From Oidiodendron maius Zn (Eukaryota > Ascomycota > Leotiomycetes > Myxotrichaceae): 64,000 nt of DNA. How positions within the stretch are numbered: position 1 is the first letter of the stretch; each line of letters begins with the position of its first letter. A program made the translations under genes and the position numbers. Shown here piece by piece: positions 11,385 to 23,531 of the stretch. The notes below the pieces were generated by a model, which saw nothing but the letters and a program-made list of their open reading frames with translations, was not told where the DNA came from and ran no database searches. The stretch lies in NCBI GenBank assembly GCA_000827325.1, contig KN832883.1:1033563-1097562 (forward strand). The letters are read 5' to 3'.

Positions 11385-13195
11385 TTATAAGACTCTTCTT
11401 CCTATAGCCTTGCACCATGCCTTGAATTTCCACTGTTTTATCATTCCCCTGTCCTCTCGACATTCACCAAGATATCCGTCACCCAACCCCTCGCTCCAGA
11501 TATCCTTTGTTTCTATGACCGCCTTGGCCATCCAAACTACTTCTGACATGAACAAGGCACCAACCAGTTTTTCATGATTTGGGATAGCAGAATCCAGTGA
11601 GACGGTCATGACCTCACAAGCTAGCGTTTGACATGTGGCCTCAAGTTCGGGAAATTGCGATGGTGATAATGCGTACAGAAGGCGCATCTTGACGAGACAG
11701 CATAGAACGTATGTCCCTTGGAGTATTCGCCAAGTCATTTGCTGCTCCGCGGAAGCTTTCTCGTCCTTATAATTCCGCAACAAAGCAAGAGTGCCGGTAG
11801 CTAAACCCCGCCAATTATTATATGTAGAACCGTACCGGTACTGCTCTGCCAAGATCAGCCATGTTTTCAAGTTCTCTTGCTCCTTGACAAGTAAGGTTAT
11901 AAGATCTTCGCGAGCTTCTATTGGGGCATGCATCGGGGAAAGGATAAGGTCCTCAGTCGCTTTAAATAAATCTGGACCCTTGCCGAGGCAAGCCCATAGT
12001 TTGATCACAAGGTGTGCCTGGTCAGGGGGGACTAATGGGTCGTTGTGGATTGCTGCTTGAATGATCTGTTGCCAACGTTCTTCTTGTAGAAAGCATGTCT
12101 TGCCGTTCAAGAATGCCTCGGTTATCTGAAGGATAAGAGATGTTAGGTTAGTTTGGTAATCAAGGCGGCGAATCTTGACATCTCTGTTTAAAATTACTCA
12201 CAATAGGCCCTGCATGTGTCATGAACAATGACAACTCAAAGTCCGTCTGGAATCGATCGGGACCTCGGAGCTCAATAAGCCTGGCTGCGCCTCCTGCGTG
12301 ACGTATCCATACGTCCGTTGAAGAGGTTTTATTCAGTAACTGTAGGAGAGCGACAATGCCGCAGATTAGCTCATGGAATACAAGCTAGGTCATTGGACGA
12401 TAATTATAGGAAAGGGAAAGGAGTACATACTTCGAAAATCCCTAAAAGCTCGACTGCACACAGCGTCTCCGGTGCCATTCTAAGATTCTCATCATCTATA
12501 GCCTCCTGAAGGGATTTTAACGCTTTTGCATAGTGCTTCAAGGCTACCGTATCCCATTCGGAGGACCGTATACCTTTTGATCGCACTATATGATCTAGCC
12601 TCGCGATGATAGAATCGGTGGCGTGAGTTAATGACGACACCAGTCCATATCGACTGGGAATGAAAGAGAGCAGCCGCCGATTCTTTAGGTGTCTTGGCAT
12701 CTTCGATAGGGTTTCGCCAACGCAGGTGCACCCGGGCCTGAAATATGATAATGTGCTTATACCGAGATGCAGCACCGTCATCGGACTCGCGAGGTGCAGC
12801 AGAGTGTAATTTTGAGACATTGTTCTCATGAAAATTTCTGTAGGCGGAAAACACAGACTGGTGAACCAGTAAGCATCCGAAGCTGCCGTCACCTCTGTCC
12901 TCGCAATAACCGTAGTACCCTGCGCCTCTTCATCACTGTAGTGAGTAGGGGGAGGATCAATGGCCATCCCTGTAGCACCCGAGCTAGAATTATCCTGCCG
13001 TACATCTCGCTGAAGGAGCCACATGGGAAGTTGGCTGACGTTGTGTTTCTCGTAGCCTCCCTTCTGCTTTCTAATCGATGCAGTGTGCCTCATAGCGCGA
13101 CGACGGATCATATCGCGCACGTTTGGATCCTTTGGAAGCTTCGCGCCTTCGTAGGTAACAAAGGTAAATGCCCCATTATGGCTAGAACCTTTCAT
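11385..13195 (-). CDS. Fungal-specific transcription-factor-domain protein without zinc cluster
   Basis: Three exons, 13195-12431, 12339-12202 and 12125-11385, give 547 residues with all phases matching. The N-terminus (FTFVTYEGAKLPKDPNVRD, then RRRAMRHTASIRKQK) is typical of a large Pezizomycotina family that starts with a basic segment and has no Zn2Cys6 cysteines. The family then continues into a fungal-specific TF/DUF3468-like helical domain. Exon 2 carries DVWIRHAGGAARLIELRGPDRF and exon 3 ITEAFLNGKTCFLQEERWQ, both strong family blocks. Members are usually annotated as C6-related regulators, but DNA binding is unproven in the absence of the zinc cluster. The gene is flanked by long intergenic regions and is not clearly part of an operon-like group. 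Confidence 0.85.
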
Positions 13196-14268
13196 GATTC
13201 GTTATGTATTGGATTGGCGCAGATTATTTAGCACCCCCAGCAAATGTTCAGGTAGTATCTAGGTACCGATTTTTCTCTGGATGGTGGTTCGGAACCGGCA
13301 GGCGGAAGTAAAGGAAGCAAGATACGGTGTGTCGTTGTCTGGCTGGCTTATTTCTGCATGGAGATAAGGTTCAAGCTTAGCTGTATTCTGCGGCTAGACG
13401 TTAAAATTGGAACTAGAGGCTGATGCTGAAGAATACTGGAATTTATAATCCGGTGGTTCCATTCTGAGGTTGATGATTCATAGCGGCCAGCATATGATAT
13501 TATATGACACCGCCAACTCAGCTTAGTGCGGAATAGGCCTAGCTGTTGAGTAGTGACTTCAATTATAGCTAAAAGGGATGGGAGAGATAGGTACCTTGAG
13601 GTTTCTAAGTTAGGCTTAAGTGGTTGCGGATAATCAAAATGGGTTCTGGATATATCGCCAGATGTTCCAAACATTGACAATGATTAATCATCAGCCCTAG
13701 ACTTTCCCTTTTAGGGTCGTCGACCCCTAGTTCTCACTATCCCATTTTCGGGTAGCCGACATCCTATTCCCTATTTGGGGTTGTCGAGCCCAAGTTTACA
13801 GCCCCAATTCTAGTACTCGAGACTTAGTTGGAACTCTCCTCTCCAGAATGTCGAGCCCTAGTCTCATTGACGAAGACACAAGGCTAATGGCAACACTAGC
13901 TCTGTACGGCTTGTCTCGCGCTTCACCCGACGATGTGATGTGGTCATTTTTGTAGGAAGTGGAGCCGTTTCTGACAAATTTATATGGGTAGGTAGAACTA
14001 TGTCTACAAAGAGTTAAAGGAGAGTATATTCGACGGGCAATGGCGGAGGCCAGCTCGAGGAATATAAAGCTTGCATGCCATCAAGAATGAAATGTGGTAT
14101 TTTGCAGACGAACAAGCTGAATAGTCCGGTGATCGTTTGTTAAAGATATCTTCGCCAACTCTTTTATTTGGAATTTCGTATACTCACCAGACGTTCTGTC
14201 TTAAAGCTCTACAATATCCGAATTAGGATCCACGTTTAAGCAGAGTGATTAAAGAACATAGAGCAAAT
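13196..14268. other. Divergent intergenic region
   Basis: It lies between the divergent TF-domain gene and the SDR gene. Around 13700-13870 there are loosely repeated GTCGAGCCC/GTCGACCCC words of no regular period. No coding sequence is supported. Confidence 0.5.
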
Positions 14269-15476
14269 ATGGCTGGCGACCTTGTTCTCGTTAGTATATT
14301 TTTTTGGCCGAAACTGTTCCTGCCTCTTGACTAGCAACCATTATGCAGCCACTATATCCCTTCCAATATTAAATGAAAAAGTTTGCTAATATCTTTCTAT
14401 GGAACAGCTTACCGGCGCTACAGGATTTGTTGGTTTTCGAGTCTTAGTCCAGCTCCTCGAGGCAGGCTACTACGTTCGAACTGCGGTCAGAAATGTTGCC
14501 GGCTTCGAGAAGATTAAATCTCTAAAGTCTGCGATTCCCTACCAGTCACAGATGGAATCAATCATTGTTCCCGATATCACCGCACTAGGAGCGTATGATG
14601 AAGCCGTAAAAGGCGTCAAATACATTGTCCACGTAGCATCGCCGTACGCCTCACCTGACTTATTCACGGAGGACTTCGAACTATCTTATATGCAGCCAGC
14701 TGTTAATGGCACTGTTGGCATGCTAGAATCAGCAAATAAGGTCACGGGCATTGGGAGGATCGTCATTACCGCATCCCTCTTGTCTATTGTCTCGCGTAGC
14801 ATCTTCGGTACAGACACCGTGGTCAATGGTATGCATCTGCCGTTCACTATGTCCAGCTAATATCACTGATCTGACCGTTGCAACCAATTTAGAGGCGCAC
14901 CGCAGCGCGACCACCGAAGGGCCATATCCGAACTGGATGGCAGCCTATTCGGCATCCAAAGCCCGAGCACTTGAAGCCAGTGAGCAATGGATGGCAGAAC
15001 ATAAGCCATCATTCGACCTTATCAACATCGAGCCGGTGTTTGTACTCGGCCGGGATGAGACGGCTACAGACGTAAATGGATTTTTGAAAGGATCTAACGG
15101 CACCCTCATGGGACCAATATTGGGCTACCCTGCAGAGAGACGCTATCCAGGCATTCCCGTTCATATCGATGACGTTGCCATGATGCATGTACGCTGCCTT
15201 AAGAGTACCATTTCTGGCAACCAGGATTTTCTGGCCGCCTCTCACCCCCTCGGAGGAATTGAATGGGCCCAGTCATTTGATATAATCAAAAAGCATTATC
15301 CCAAGGAATGTGCAGAAGGTATCTTCAAGGTCGATACCACAGAGCGGCCGCTGTCAGTGAAGCTTCTTATTGATAGCACTAAAGCCGAGAATACGCTGGG
15401 CTTCACCTATAAATCATTTGAGAAGCAAGTACTAGATGCTGCAGACCAATACTTAGAGCTCATCGGCCGAAAGTAG
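14269..15476 (+). CDS. Extended short-chain dehydrogenase/reductase (Gre2/dihydroflavonol-reductase-like)
   Basis: Three exons, 14269-14289, 14408-14828 and 14893-15476, give 341 residues, the usual length of Gre2-type reductases. The 21-nt first exon encodes the beta-strand before the cofactor loop; joining it yields LVL-LTGATGFVG, the TGxxGxxG NAD(P)-binding motif. The catalytic YSASK (Y166, K170) is in exon 3, and HVASPYA is the family's usual central strand. NADPH-dependent reduction of an aldehyde or ketone is expected, in the cytosol. Without the tiny exon the protein would begin inside the Rossmann loop, so this start is preferred. It converges with a flavin monooxygenase. A shared pathway is possible but unproven. 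Confidence 0.88.
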
Positions 15477-15961
15477 AAGCTTAGTATGATGATCGATTCC
15501 GACGAGGAATTCTAGCATTTGGATTTGGGGCGATGATGAAGTTCTGTATATTCGCCTCACAATCTCATGCTACGGCTATTAGATTCCCCAGTTTTCAGAG
15601 TGTTTGAATAAATTTCTGTATCCAAATAGCTTTCGTTATTGAACCCAGTCGTAATGATGTGACATAATATCGACAAACGTGTCTCCTGGCCAACTTCCAG
15701 GCATGATATGCGATTCACCTTCTCTACCACCATTAATGATGAAAATTTTAATTCTGACCATTCAATATTATAGAGATCTTACCTAGGCGATGTTTGCTGA
15801 CATTAGAATTTGGCTTGGACTTTGAACAAATCTCATTGAATACGAAGAGGGGTATCATTCAAGATACTGCTTGGAGCAGCCGCGAAGTTAATGGCCCAAG
15901 GTCTTAAGTGAATATCAATCTATAACCTAGCCGATAATCAACTTAACTTATAGCTTTAATT
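15477..15961. other. Convergent 3' intergenic region
   Basis: AT-rich spacer between the convergent SDR and flavin monooxygenase genes. No coding sequence or clear signal is seen. Confidence 0.5.
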
Positions 15962-17257
15962 CTATGATGTTTCCATTAGCTTAGTCATGATACTCCTTGC
16001 GTTTTCTGCTTGCTCCTTGATGTCGATATCCCATAGCCACTTGTACCTCTCATCCCACGTCTCCCTTAACTTGTGCTCGTCATCACCAATGCCTTCATAG
16101 CACAGGCAGAGGAGATCCGCATTGTCTTTGCTAGTAGTCACTACTCTCTGGCTCCGCGGCCGCCGTACTGCATCATATGCCTGAAACGCCGCAGCGACAT
16201 GGTCGGGAGTTGTGACGCGCGGATCGGCAAGGAGCTCAGCTAGGACATGAGCGTCTTCGATTGCCTGGCCAGCGCCGGCTCCTTGATGAGGTGTGGAGGA
16301 GTGAGCAGCGTCCCCGAGAATGGCAACCCGCGATCTTGCAAATGTGGATACAGGTGGATGTTCGAAGATTGCCCATTGCGATGGGTCCGGCATGTGCTGC
16401 ATGAGCGAGTTTATATACTCGCCCATATGGCCCATGTCCCTCTGCATATCTTCTTTCTCTGCTGGCCGGACCCACGTATCGCTGTTCCACGTCTTGCTCA
16501 GCTTGTAAAGACCGACGTTGACCTTCTGGGCACGCATGATGGGGTAGGATATTCCGTAAGCCCCCTTTCCCACATACATCGTCGAAACCCGTGCGCGATG
16601 CTCGCCAACTGCTTCCACCATGGTGTCCATATCCAGCACGGCACGGTAGCCGTACATACCACTGTATCGTGGTTTGGTTTGTTCGTATTCCTCTGGGAGT
16701 ATGGACTCCTTGACCTTCGACCGGATACCATCGCAACCGACAACCACATCTGCGACCACCGACGTACCATCTTCAAAGTTCAGGTGGATACCGTCTGGGA
16801 GTTCTTTAAGGCGTTCCAGACGCTTCCCAAACTGTGCACTCTCCTTTGGGATAAGGCTGACCAGAGCGTCAAGGAAGTCAGCTCTCCTCAAAGTCGTCTG
16901 ACCAGATGGCAGAGCCTTCAGATCCATCAGGACCTGGCCGGCCTTACTGCCGGTAGCCCAGACTACCTCGAACCAGGTCTGGCGAAAGCGCTCATACCCA
17001 GGGCTGTCGGCGTGTGTGGTGACGAGCGCATTATAGAAATCGCAGATCTGGGGATCGATGAGCGGCATCGCGCGGTGTGCCGCAGGACCAATAGACAAGC
17101 CCAGCCCGATATCACCAAAAGCTGCAGCAGCTTCGTAGATCTGGACTGAGACATGGCGCCGGAGCAGACCGATCGCTAGCACAAGCCCTCCAATGCCCCC
17201 TCCGATGATTGCGACCGTGAACTGTTTCGCAGGACGTTCAGGCTCAGTGTTGCTCAT
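15962..17257 (-). CDS. FAD-dependent monooxygenase (salicylate-hydroxylase-like)
   Basis: A single exon encodes 431 residues, the family's normal size. GxGxxG at residues 19-24 (IIGGGIGG) binds the FAD ADP moiety. GCDGIRSKV is the DG motif for FAD/NAD(P)H, and ILGDAAHSSTPHQGAGAGQAIEDA contains the GD motif that contacts the FAD ribityl chain. Class A flavoprotein hydroxylases of this type use NAD(P)H and O2 to hydroxylate aromatic or related substrates, often with decarboxylation. Homologues act both in catabolism of salicylate-like compounds and in fungal metabolite tailoring. The neighbouring SDR, rhodopsin-like protein and MFS carrier would fit a small catabolic or metabolite group, but order and strands are mixed. 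The frame is intact and the ATG is unambiguous. Confidence 0.92.
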   Translation of the reverse strand: MSNTEPERPAKQFTVAIIGGGIGGLVLAIGLLRRHVSVQIYEAAAAFGDIGLGLSIGPAAHRAMPLIDPQICDFYNALVTTHADSPGYERFRQTWFEVVWATGSKAGQVLMDLKALPSGQTTLRRADFLDALVSLIPKESAQFGKRLERLKELPDGIHLNFEDGTSVVADVVVGCDGIRSKVKESILPEEYEQTKPRYSGMYGYRAVLDMDTMVEAVGEHRARVSTMYVGKGAYGISYPIMRAQKVNVGLYKLSKTWNSDTWVRPAEKEDMQRDMGHMGEYINSLMQHMPDPSQWAIFEHPPVSTFARSRVAILGDAAHSSTPHQGAGAGQAIEDAHVLAELLADPRVTTPDHVAAAFQAYDAVRRPRSQRVVTTSKDNADLLCLCYEGIGDDEHKLRETWDERYKWLWDIDIKEQAENARSIMTKLMETS

Positions 17258-18588
17258 TGTGGTTGGCGGTGCAGCACAATTCTAGGTCACGCTTCTGAGG
17301 GTCGGGTACTGCACACCACAAGAAGCGTGAAATGATTGCACGTAAGATCTTACAGTACAAGCCACTACTTCAGACCCGTAGTAGTCACGGGTTAAATGGC
17401 GTCCAATTCGGGGCCAGAACCTCACAATCCAAAATCCATCGAATTGTAGACGACCGCCCATCAATTACCGACACGCGAGATATGGCTTTCGAGAGGTCTC
17501 ACCGACCCTGGGCCTTGCTCATACTATAGTACAACGTAGTATAAGTATAATGCGTAGTTGTAGTAACGGTGCCTGTGCTCTCTCACATGCCGGGCCAAAT
17601 GACCGAATATAGAAGGTCCTCCGAGCAGAAGACACTATCCGGAAGTCATTCCGTCTCGCAGTCCCCCGAAGTCTTGTGGCCCAGCAAGCTGCTTGGGCTC
17701 TTTAGCTTGTACTGGCCGTTCCAAAAGAAGATATAGTGTACCGGAGATGATCCAACCAAGTGGAGCTGGCGGTCACGGAACCACTGGCACGACTGCCGAG
17801 CAGCAAGCTTGAGGGGTGGAAAGATTTTTTTAATGCCTCGTACTAACCCGCGGCCCCCTTACTAGCGCACAATGTTTCAGCCCACCCGTGCAGGGCTGGT
17901 TTAAGGAACATCAATAGCTCGACGCTGGTCCTTTTGCTTGATACCTGGCTATCTCTGCGCTAGAAGCCAAGTATTCCTTCCGATGCCCCCTTGATACTTA
18001 GGCTTTTCAGTATTATAGCACGGCTGATGAGAAATTTTGGCTGCAAAAATGGAGGAAAGACGGATATAGCCCAGGAACAGGGATGTAGGGGTGTACACCA
18101 TATCATAGTACGAATTACACTACCAACATTATTATCGAGATAAGGAGAATATACCAGGCACCTAGAGTTCAGGTGCATGTGACTGATAATACCAGAACAA
18201 AAGTATAGAGAGGGGCAGGTCGCTTGAAACAGCATGATCAAAGACGTGTTACAGTGGGATCAAAGCTTCCGCCAGTGTTCTATGGCCCCTTTTTATGGGT
18301 ACAGCCCATACCCTGCTCCCTGCATCCAGGGTACAATGTCAATACCACACTGCGTTCCAGGACATCCCCTGGGGAGCGGTACCGAGACTTGGTACTCTAC
18401 AGGACGCAAGTCCGACTAAAGTATGGATTTACCTCTCGCAAGAGACATGCACATACATAACAGCATAAGACGCCATACTCCCTAAAGGAAGTATCTTGTT
18501 TCTGGAACGCATTTTTGCTCGAACACTCGAATCGAGGTGGTGTCAGTAGAAATTTGCATCGGCGTATGGTATTAGGAGTTCGTCCTCG
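17258..18588. other. Divergent intergenic region
   Basis: Shared 5' flank of the flavin monooxygenase and the rhodopsin-like gene. Only unsupported short frames are present. Confidence 0.5.
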
Positions 18589-20116
18589 ATGGACACCGTC
18601 AGCAATGTGTCGCAGGCACATGTGGTCATCGTTCCGATGGTCGTAACTACGATCATCGCAGTGATCCTGACCTTACTGCGGCTGTACGTGCGCATCAGGA
18701 TGATCAAATTGTTTGGCTGGGATGACTTCTTTAATGTTCTAGCAATGGTGAGAACCCATCCTACTGAGTTTAACCCCAACAACCTCTTCAAAGATGCTTT
18801 CGATTGTATTAACAGGATTGTATTTCGATAGTTAGCGCTCTTGGTGGTGATGGGCCTCGTTCTTGGGGCGGTCCACTTCGGTTTAGGACGGCATATCCAG
18901 TTTGTGGCGGCTGAAGCTGCCCGAGGTGTTATGCTCCTACGAATCTGCGAGTTTGTGCTAATTGTCTCAACCGTCTTCGTCAAGATCTCTATTAGTCTAT
19001 TCTTAAAACGATTGTTGTACGTGCTTGATCGGGAGCCTTGTTCTCCCTTTCTGTCGCTTTGGGTATATTTTCTAACCTGAACACTTTCAACAGCCTATCT
19101 AGTAAACGATGGGCCTGGTTTTTCTGGGCATTTATTGCATTCAACACAATTACAAGTTTGCTCGATGCCGCGGCTATCTTTCCACAATGCAAACCCGTGC
19201 AATTTAACTGGGATAAGTCGATTGTTGGAGGACGCTGCTGGTCAGATGAGTCCATTAATGCAATTGGCATTGCGCAAGGATGTATGTCAGACATCGAATA
19301 TCTGTATCTGTTAGGAGTCGAACAAGATTGCTGATCCGTGTCATTCTAGCCATTGCCGCGGGCACGGATTTCATCCTCTCGTTGCTTCCTACCATATTCC
19401 TATGGAACATCAAGATCCACTGGAAGATAAAAGTTGGCGTCTGCGGCATCATGGCCTTGGGGTTTGCGTACGTATTAAAAGGAGCGGTCTTCTGTGATAT
19501 TTGCTCACACCTCAACAGCAGCGGTGGATTTGCTATCGCCCGAACGGCCCTGGTTCCAAGCTTGACTGCTACGCATGATCCTACATGTATGGCACACCTT
19601 CCTCATCATAACAGAGGCACAGTCACTAACATTTACACAACTTTTAGGGGACTTGGTGCCACTTTTTACATGGGCAATGTAAGCTCCTGCGGCTGGAATC
19701 CTTGCGTTCTTGTTCATGTTACAGCAACTAATTGAAAGAGCAGACTCGAAGCTACCTTTGGCGTTATTGCTGCTGCTGCACCGTCTGTACGACCACTGCT
19801 GGGTTTCAGAGTTGAAGCGACCAGCTATGCGAAATCGAACTCTCGATCCCACTCCCTGCCTCTGCACAACATGCCATCTGTTCACGCATCGCGACTCTCG
19901 TTCAGCGGAGCCCGATCGAAACCCCGCGATCCTAACGAACTCTCAGAAGAGGATATGAACTCGGACGGTGGAAGCGGAAATGGCGACATGACGACCTGGG
20001 GCGACAATGGCGGAGGAATCATGAAAACGACTGATGTGCATATCGTACGCTCGCAACCTATTAATAGTGGCGATGGCAAGCTTCACAGCTCCAGTGTGGA
20101 GAAGCTGGTTGGTTAA
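18589..20116 (+). CDS. Rhodopsin-like (SAT4-type) seven-helix integral membrane protein
   Basis: Seven exons can be joined in phase: 18589-18747, 18832-19016, 19094-19281, 19350-19467, 19522-19586 (or from 19519), 19648-19678 and 19744-20116, giving 372 residues. Exon 6 is only 31 nt. Family blocks appear in order: LYVRIRMIKLFGWDDFFNVLAM, HFGLGRH, VKISISLFLKRL, CKPVQFNWD, CWSDESINAIGIAQGS, TDFILSLLPTIFLW, FAIARTALVPSL, DPTWDLVPLFTWAILEATFGVIAA and PSVRPLL. Hydrophobic stretches fit seven membrane helices, followed by a polar Ser/Asn/Gly-rich cytosolic tail. Function of the SAT4 family is poorly known; some sit in metabolite clusters. A reading without exon 6 would suggest a frameshift, but the microexon removes it. 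Confidence 0.85.
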
Positions 20117-21214
20117 TTTACGGGGTGTTTGGTGTTTGATAGCCTATGTAAAAAATCCATGGATGGGTACGCCTTCACGTGTAGTATACAGTTAGAATAA
20201 ATAGGACAAACAAAAGTCTCCATGAATACAATGACACTCTACATTTCGTACAAGACTGTGAATATCTTGATCGACTGCCGAAATTCCGAAGACGACGACA
20301 ATCCCTTACAAGGGGATGATCTCGAGTCTCCATCGAATGTTGCTAGCATTTGACGAATTGGCACTGTCCTCCGCTTTTATCTCGTATCTGTGGTTATGCA
20401 AATCATCGGGTTCATGGCTCTGAACCTACTAACGATGGAAATACCCACACTCGGAATGGCGCACAGCACATCAAGCGGACTGGATTCCCCAAACAGAAGT
20501 CTTTTGTCTATCACTGGGGCACAGGAGACGGATATATTCCGGGAGATGCGCACTAGTGTTTGTGTTTTGCCATGTGCGACGCAAGACTCGACACGTACCT
20601 ACTGTAACCGAGGTCGTATAGGACCTGGCTAGTTATTGCTCCAGTAGATTTATGCCTCCGTGCGCTTTCATTTTTCCTTGCAATGTCGCATTGACTGCTA
20701 TTTTATTCTTTTGCGTAAATGCGTATCTTGTTGAAGCAGATCCGGAAATAAAACATCCCCTGCTCAGCCTCCCATGGCTTGCTCCCACAGCTTGTATATA
20801 TGGACCTGCGATTGGCCGACCTTACCACAATGCCCACTAGTTAACCCACATATGCTAGCTATAAGCACGCAAGTAATGTCGATGGATTGTGACTAAGAAC
20901 AGGGTTTCTGCATGAAATATCGCATTTTTTGAGGGACTATATTAGCTTCATAGATTTTAGGCCCCGTTGCCGCACCCAGTAACCCCTGACTCTAGATCCA
21001 CAGTACTGAGGACATCTGTATCGTCTGACCGCCCGTGCTGGCCATTCAGGTAGTGTAGGGTTGATGTGCAGATTTAGTCCCCCCCAACAGCTGCGATCTT
21101 CTCCTGCCATCTCTTTCTGAATTTTCTAGACATTCTAGATTATTCTCGCACTCCAACCCTCTTGCGACTCCTGTTTCGCCTATCTTGCCTGTGGATAGAC
21201 ACCAATACTTTGTC
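20117..21214. other. Intergenic, no gene recognised
   Basis: Spacer between two genes on the plus strand. A few short frames lack family resemblance. Confidence 0.5.
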
Positions 21215-22943
21215 ATGTCTACCTCTGCCTCCTCCGAGGAGGTAAAGACTGAGCCAAAGGAGATGGTCGATGTCGTTACACCCTCTCTCAAGGTCGCCGG
21301 TACAAAAAATGGCGATATTATCTTGGTCCCGCAGCCCAGCGACGACCCTGAAGACCCACTGGTAAGTACAATCGTCAGAAAACTCCCGACCGGAGTCACA
21401 AGAAAAGATCTAGAGGATTGGCTCTAACCGGGGATCCCACGGACAGAATTGGCCGATGCGCAAGAAGATCACTATCTTCGCATGCATCTGTCTCGCCGGA
21501 TTCGCAGCCCAGATGTCGCCCAACTCGAACCAGCTCACCTTCATTGAGCAGGTGCCTGCGTACAACAAGACTGTAACTGATCTCCTTAACTCGGTTGCCG
21601 CCGCTCTCGCAGGCTGGGTTGCGGGTCCCTTCCTCCTGATCCCTTTCGTCGCCGTCATCGGCCGCAGCGCGGTCGTCTTCTGGAGCCTGGTGGGCGTTTT
21701 TATTTGCCAAATCTGGGGCGCAGAGATGACTGGTGTAGACGACTACATTCCATTCACTATCTCACGACTCTTCTGTGGCCTGTTTGGGGGCATCCCTGCC
21801 ATTATCGGCAGCGGATACATCATTGACATGTTTTACCTACATCAGCGAGGCAAGGCCTTCGCTGTTTTCGAGGTCTTAATTATCTTCGCCGTTGTGGGCG
21901 GCGGCACACTGGGAGGATTTATTGCGCAGACCAACCCCTGGAACTATGTCTTCTGGTGGACTCTGGGTCCCGTGGGCGCTGCCATTGTGCTGGTTTTCCT
22001 CTTCGTCGAGGATACGACCTTCAGTCGCGACCCAGACGTTCCAACTCGCGCTGCCCTCCCCAAGAACTGGTTTGCAAACCGTGTCGCAACATATCTCCCA
22101 GGCACAAAAACCCAGCCTGCAGGCAAAGGAGCTGAATTTGTAAGTCTGGTAGCAAGGACTATATCAAAGACCACTGCTAATATCATTATGTAACAGGTGA
22201 AACGCGCCATCACTCCGTTCCAGATCACCTTTGCCCCTATTACTCTCCTTATGGGCACGTACATTTTTGTTGCACTCGGTCTTCCCATCATGCAGGCCTC
22301 GACCCTGGCAACATACATGCAACCACCTGTTGAAGCCGGTGGGTACGGCTTCTCCTCTCTTCAGTTGGCGTTCTTCACCATGACGGCCTGGGTCGGAATC
22401 ATCTGCGCACAGGTATATGGCTACTTCTTCAACGACACTGCACCACTATGGCTGGCTCGTCGCCGAGGGGGAACTTGGCATACCGAGTACCGCCTGGCGA
22501 ATACGATCCTTCCGTCGATTCTCCTGCCTATCGGACTGGGCATCTGGGGATCTGGACTCCAGTATCATCTGCACTATATGGTCCTTGCTCTGGCATCATT
22601 CCTCATTTGGTTTGGTGCTCTGCTGGCTTTGCCCGTATGCTATAATTATGTAGTCGAGTGCTTCCTGCACAATCCTGTTGAGACATCGGTGTCGCTGAAC
22701 GCATACCGCGTTACCTTTGGTTTGATATCTGTCTTTATCGTCACTCAGTGGCAGTCCGCTGTTGGCGTCGGCTGGATGTGGGGCATGGGGGCATTTTTCA
22801 TCGTATTTGTGGATATCATCATGGCAGGTCTTATATTCAAAGGACATGTAGTGAGACAATGGACTGCAAAGCTGAGCACGACTATTGCCGTCACTGAAGA
22901 CGGAGTCACGATCAATAGAAAGGCAGAGGACGCTAGTGCCTGA
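21215..22943 (+). CDS. MFS transporter (DHA1-like, fungal DPxNW type)
   Basis: Three exons, 21215-21361, 21447-22139 and 22197-22943, give 528 residues. The cytosolic N-terminus ends in DPEDPLNWP, a hallmark preceding helix 1 in many fungal MFS carriers, and the first intron falls inside it. Hydrophobic segments throughout fit about 12 membrane helices. The signature SRLFCGLFGGIPAIIGSGYIIDMFYLHQRGKA spans helices 4-5, and a central polar loop (residues about 245-280) separates the two halves. Proton-coupled export or uptake of a small molecule across the plasma membrane is expected. The substrate cannot be told from the sequence. The preferred ATG is the one nearest the Ser-rich start; an in-frame ATG 30 nt upstream is not needed. 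Confidence 0.88.
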
Positions 22944-23531
22944 ACACAATGCCTAGATTCTAGTATATTATCAATAATTGTCTTGACTTTAGACGCAGTT
23001 ATAAAGAAGTGTATAACACAGATTGTTCGACTATAGATATTATATATAATTTGCTTCACTACCTTAATTCTTCAAAGATAAAGTTGAAAATAAATTAATA
23101 TATATGGAATTTCTTTACATGTAAGGGGAGTACAGAATTTTACCATTTTATATTATAAAACATTGAAGCAATAGAATAAAACCTTTCTATCCCTTGTCTC
23201 TTATCTAACTGCGCCTTTATTTCTCATCTGCCTAGTGTGTTACTTATTTTGGCAGACGCATCTGGCCGACATACCATTCAAAAATAGTGAAAATAATATG
23301 GCAACCATACTCCCGCATTTATCACATTGCCAATGCCTAGTATACAGGATAGAGTCGATTTGTTTGATTGATCAACTATTACTTTAACTCTAACTGACCA
23401 GGAAAACATTGAGCCGGGCATTTGTGGCATGATCTGCTTCAGAGCGAACGACACGCCATCTGCAAAATCACAGCCGTGCGATAGCAGCCGAGGTGCATTT
23501 CATGGCTATATAGCCAATTGCTTTATTCCTG
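22944..23531. other. AT-rich convergent spacer
   Basis: AT-rich 3' flanks of the convergent MFS and HET genes. No coding sequence is supported. Confidence 0.5.

Noticed and set aside
19560-19680. Apparent frameshift in the rhodopsin-like gene
   Set aside because: A GTATGG..TTTAG intron plus a 31-nt exon restores DPTWDLVPLFTWA, so no mutation is needed.
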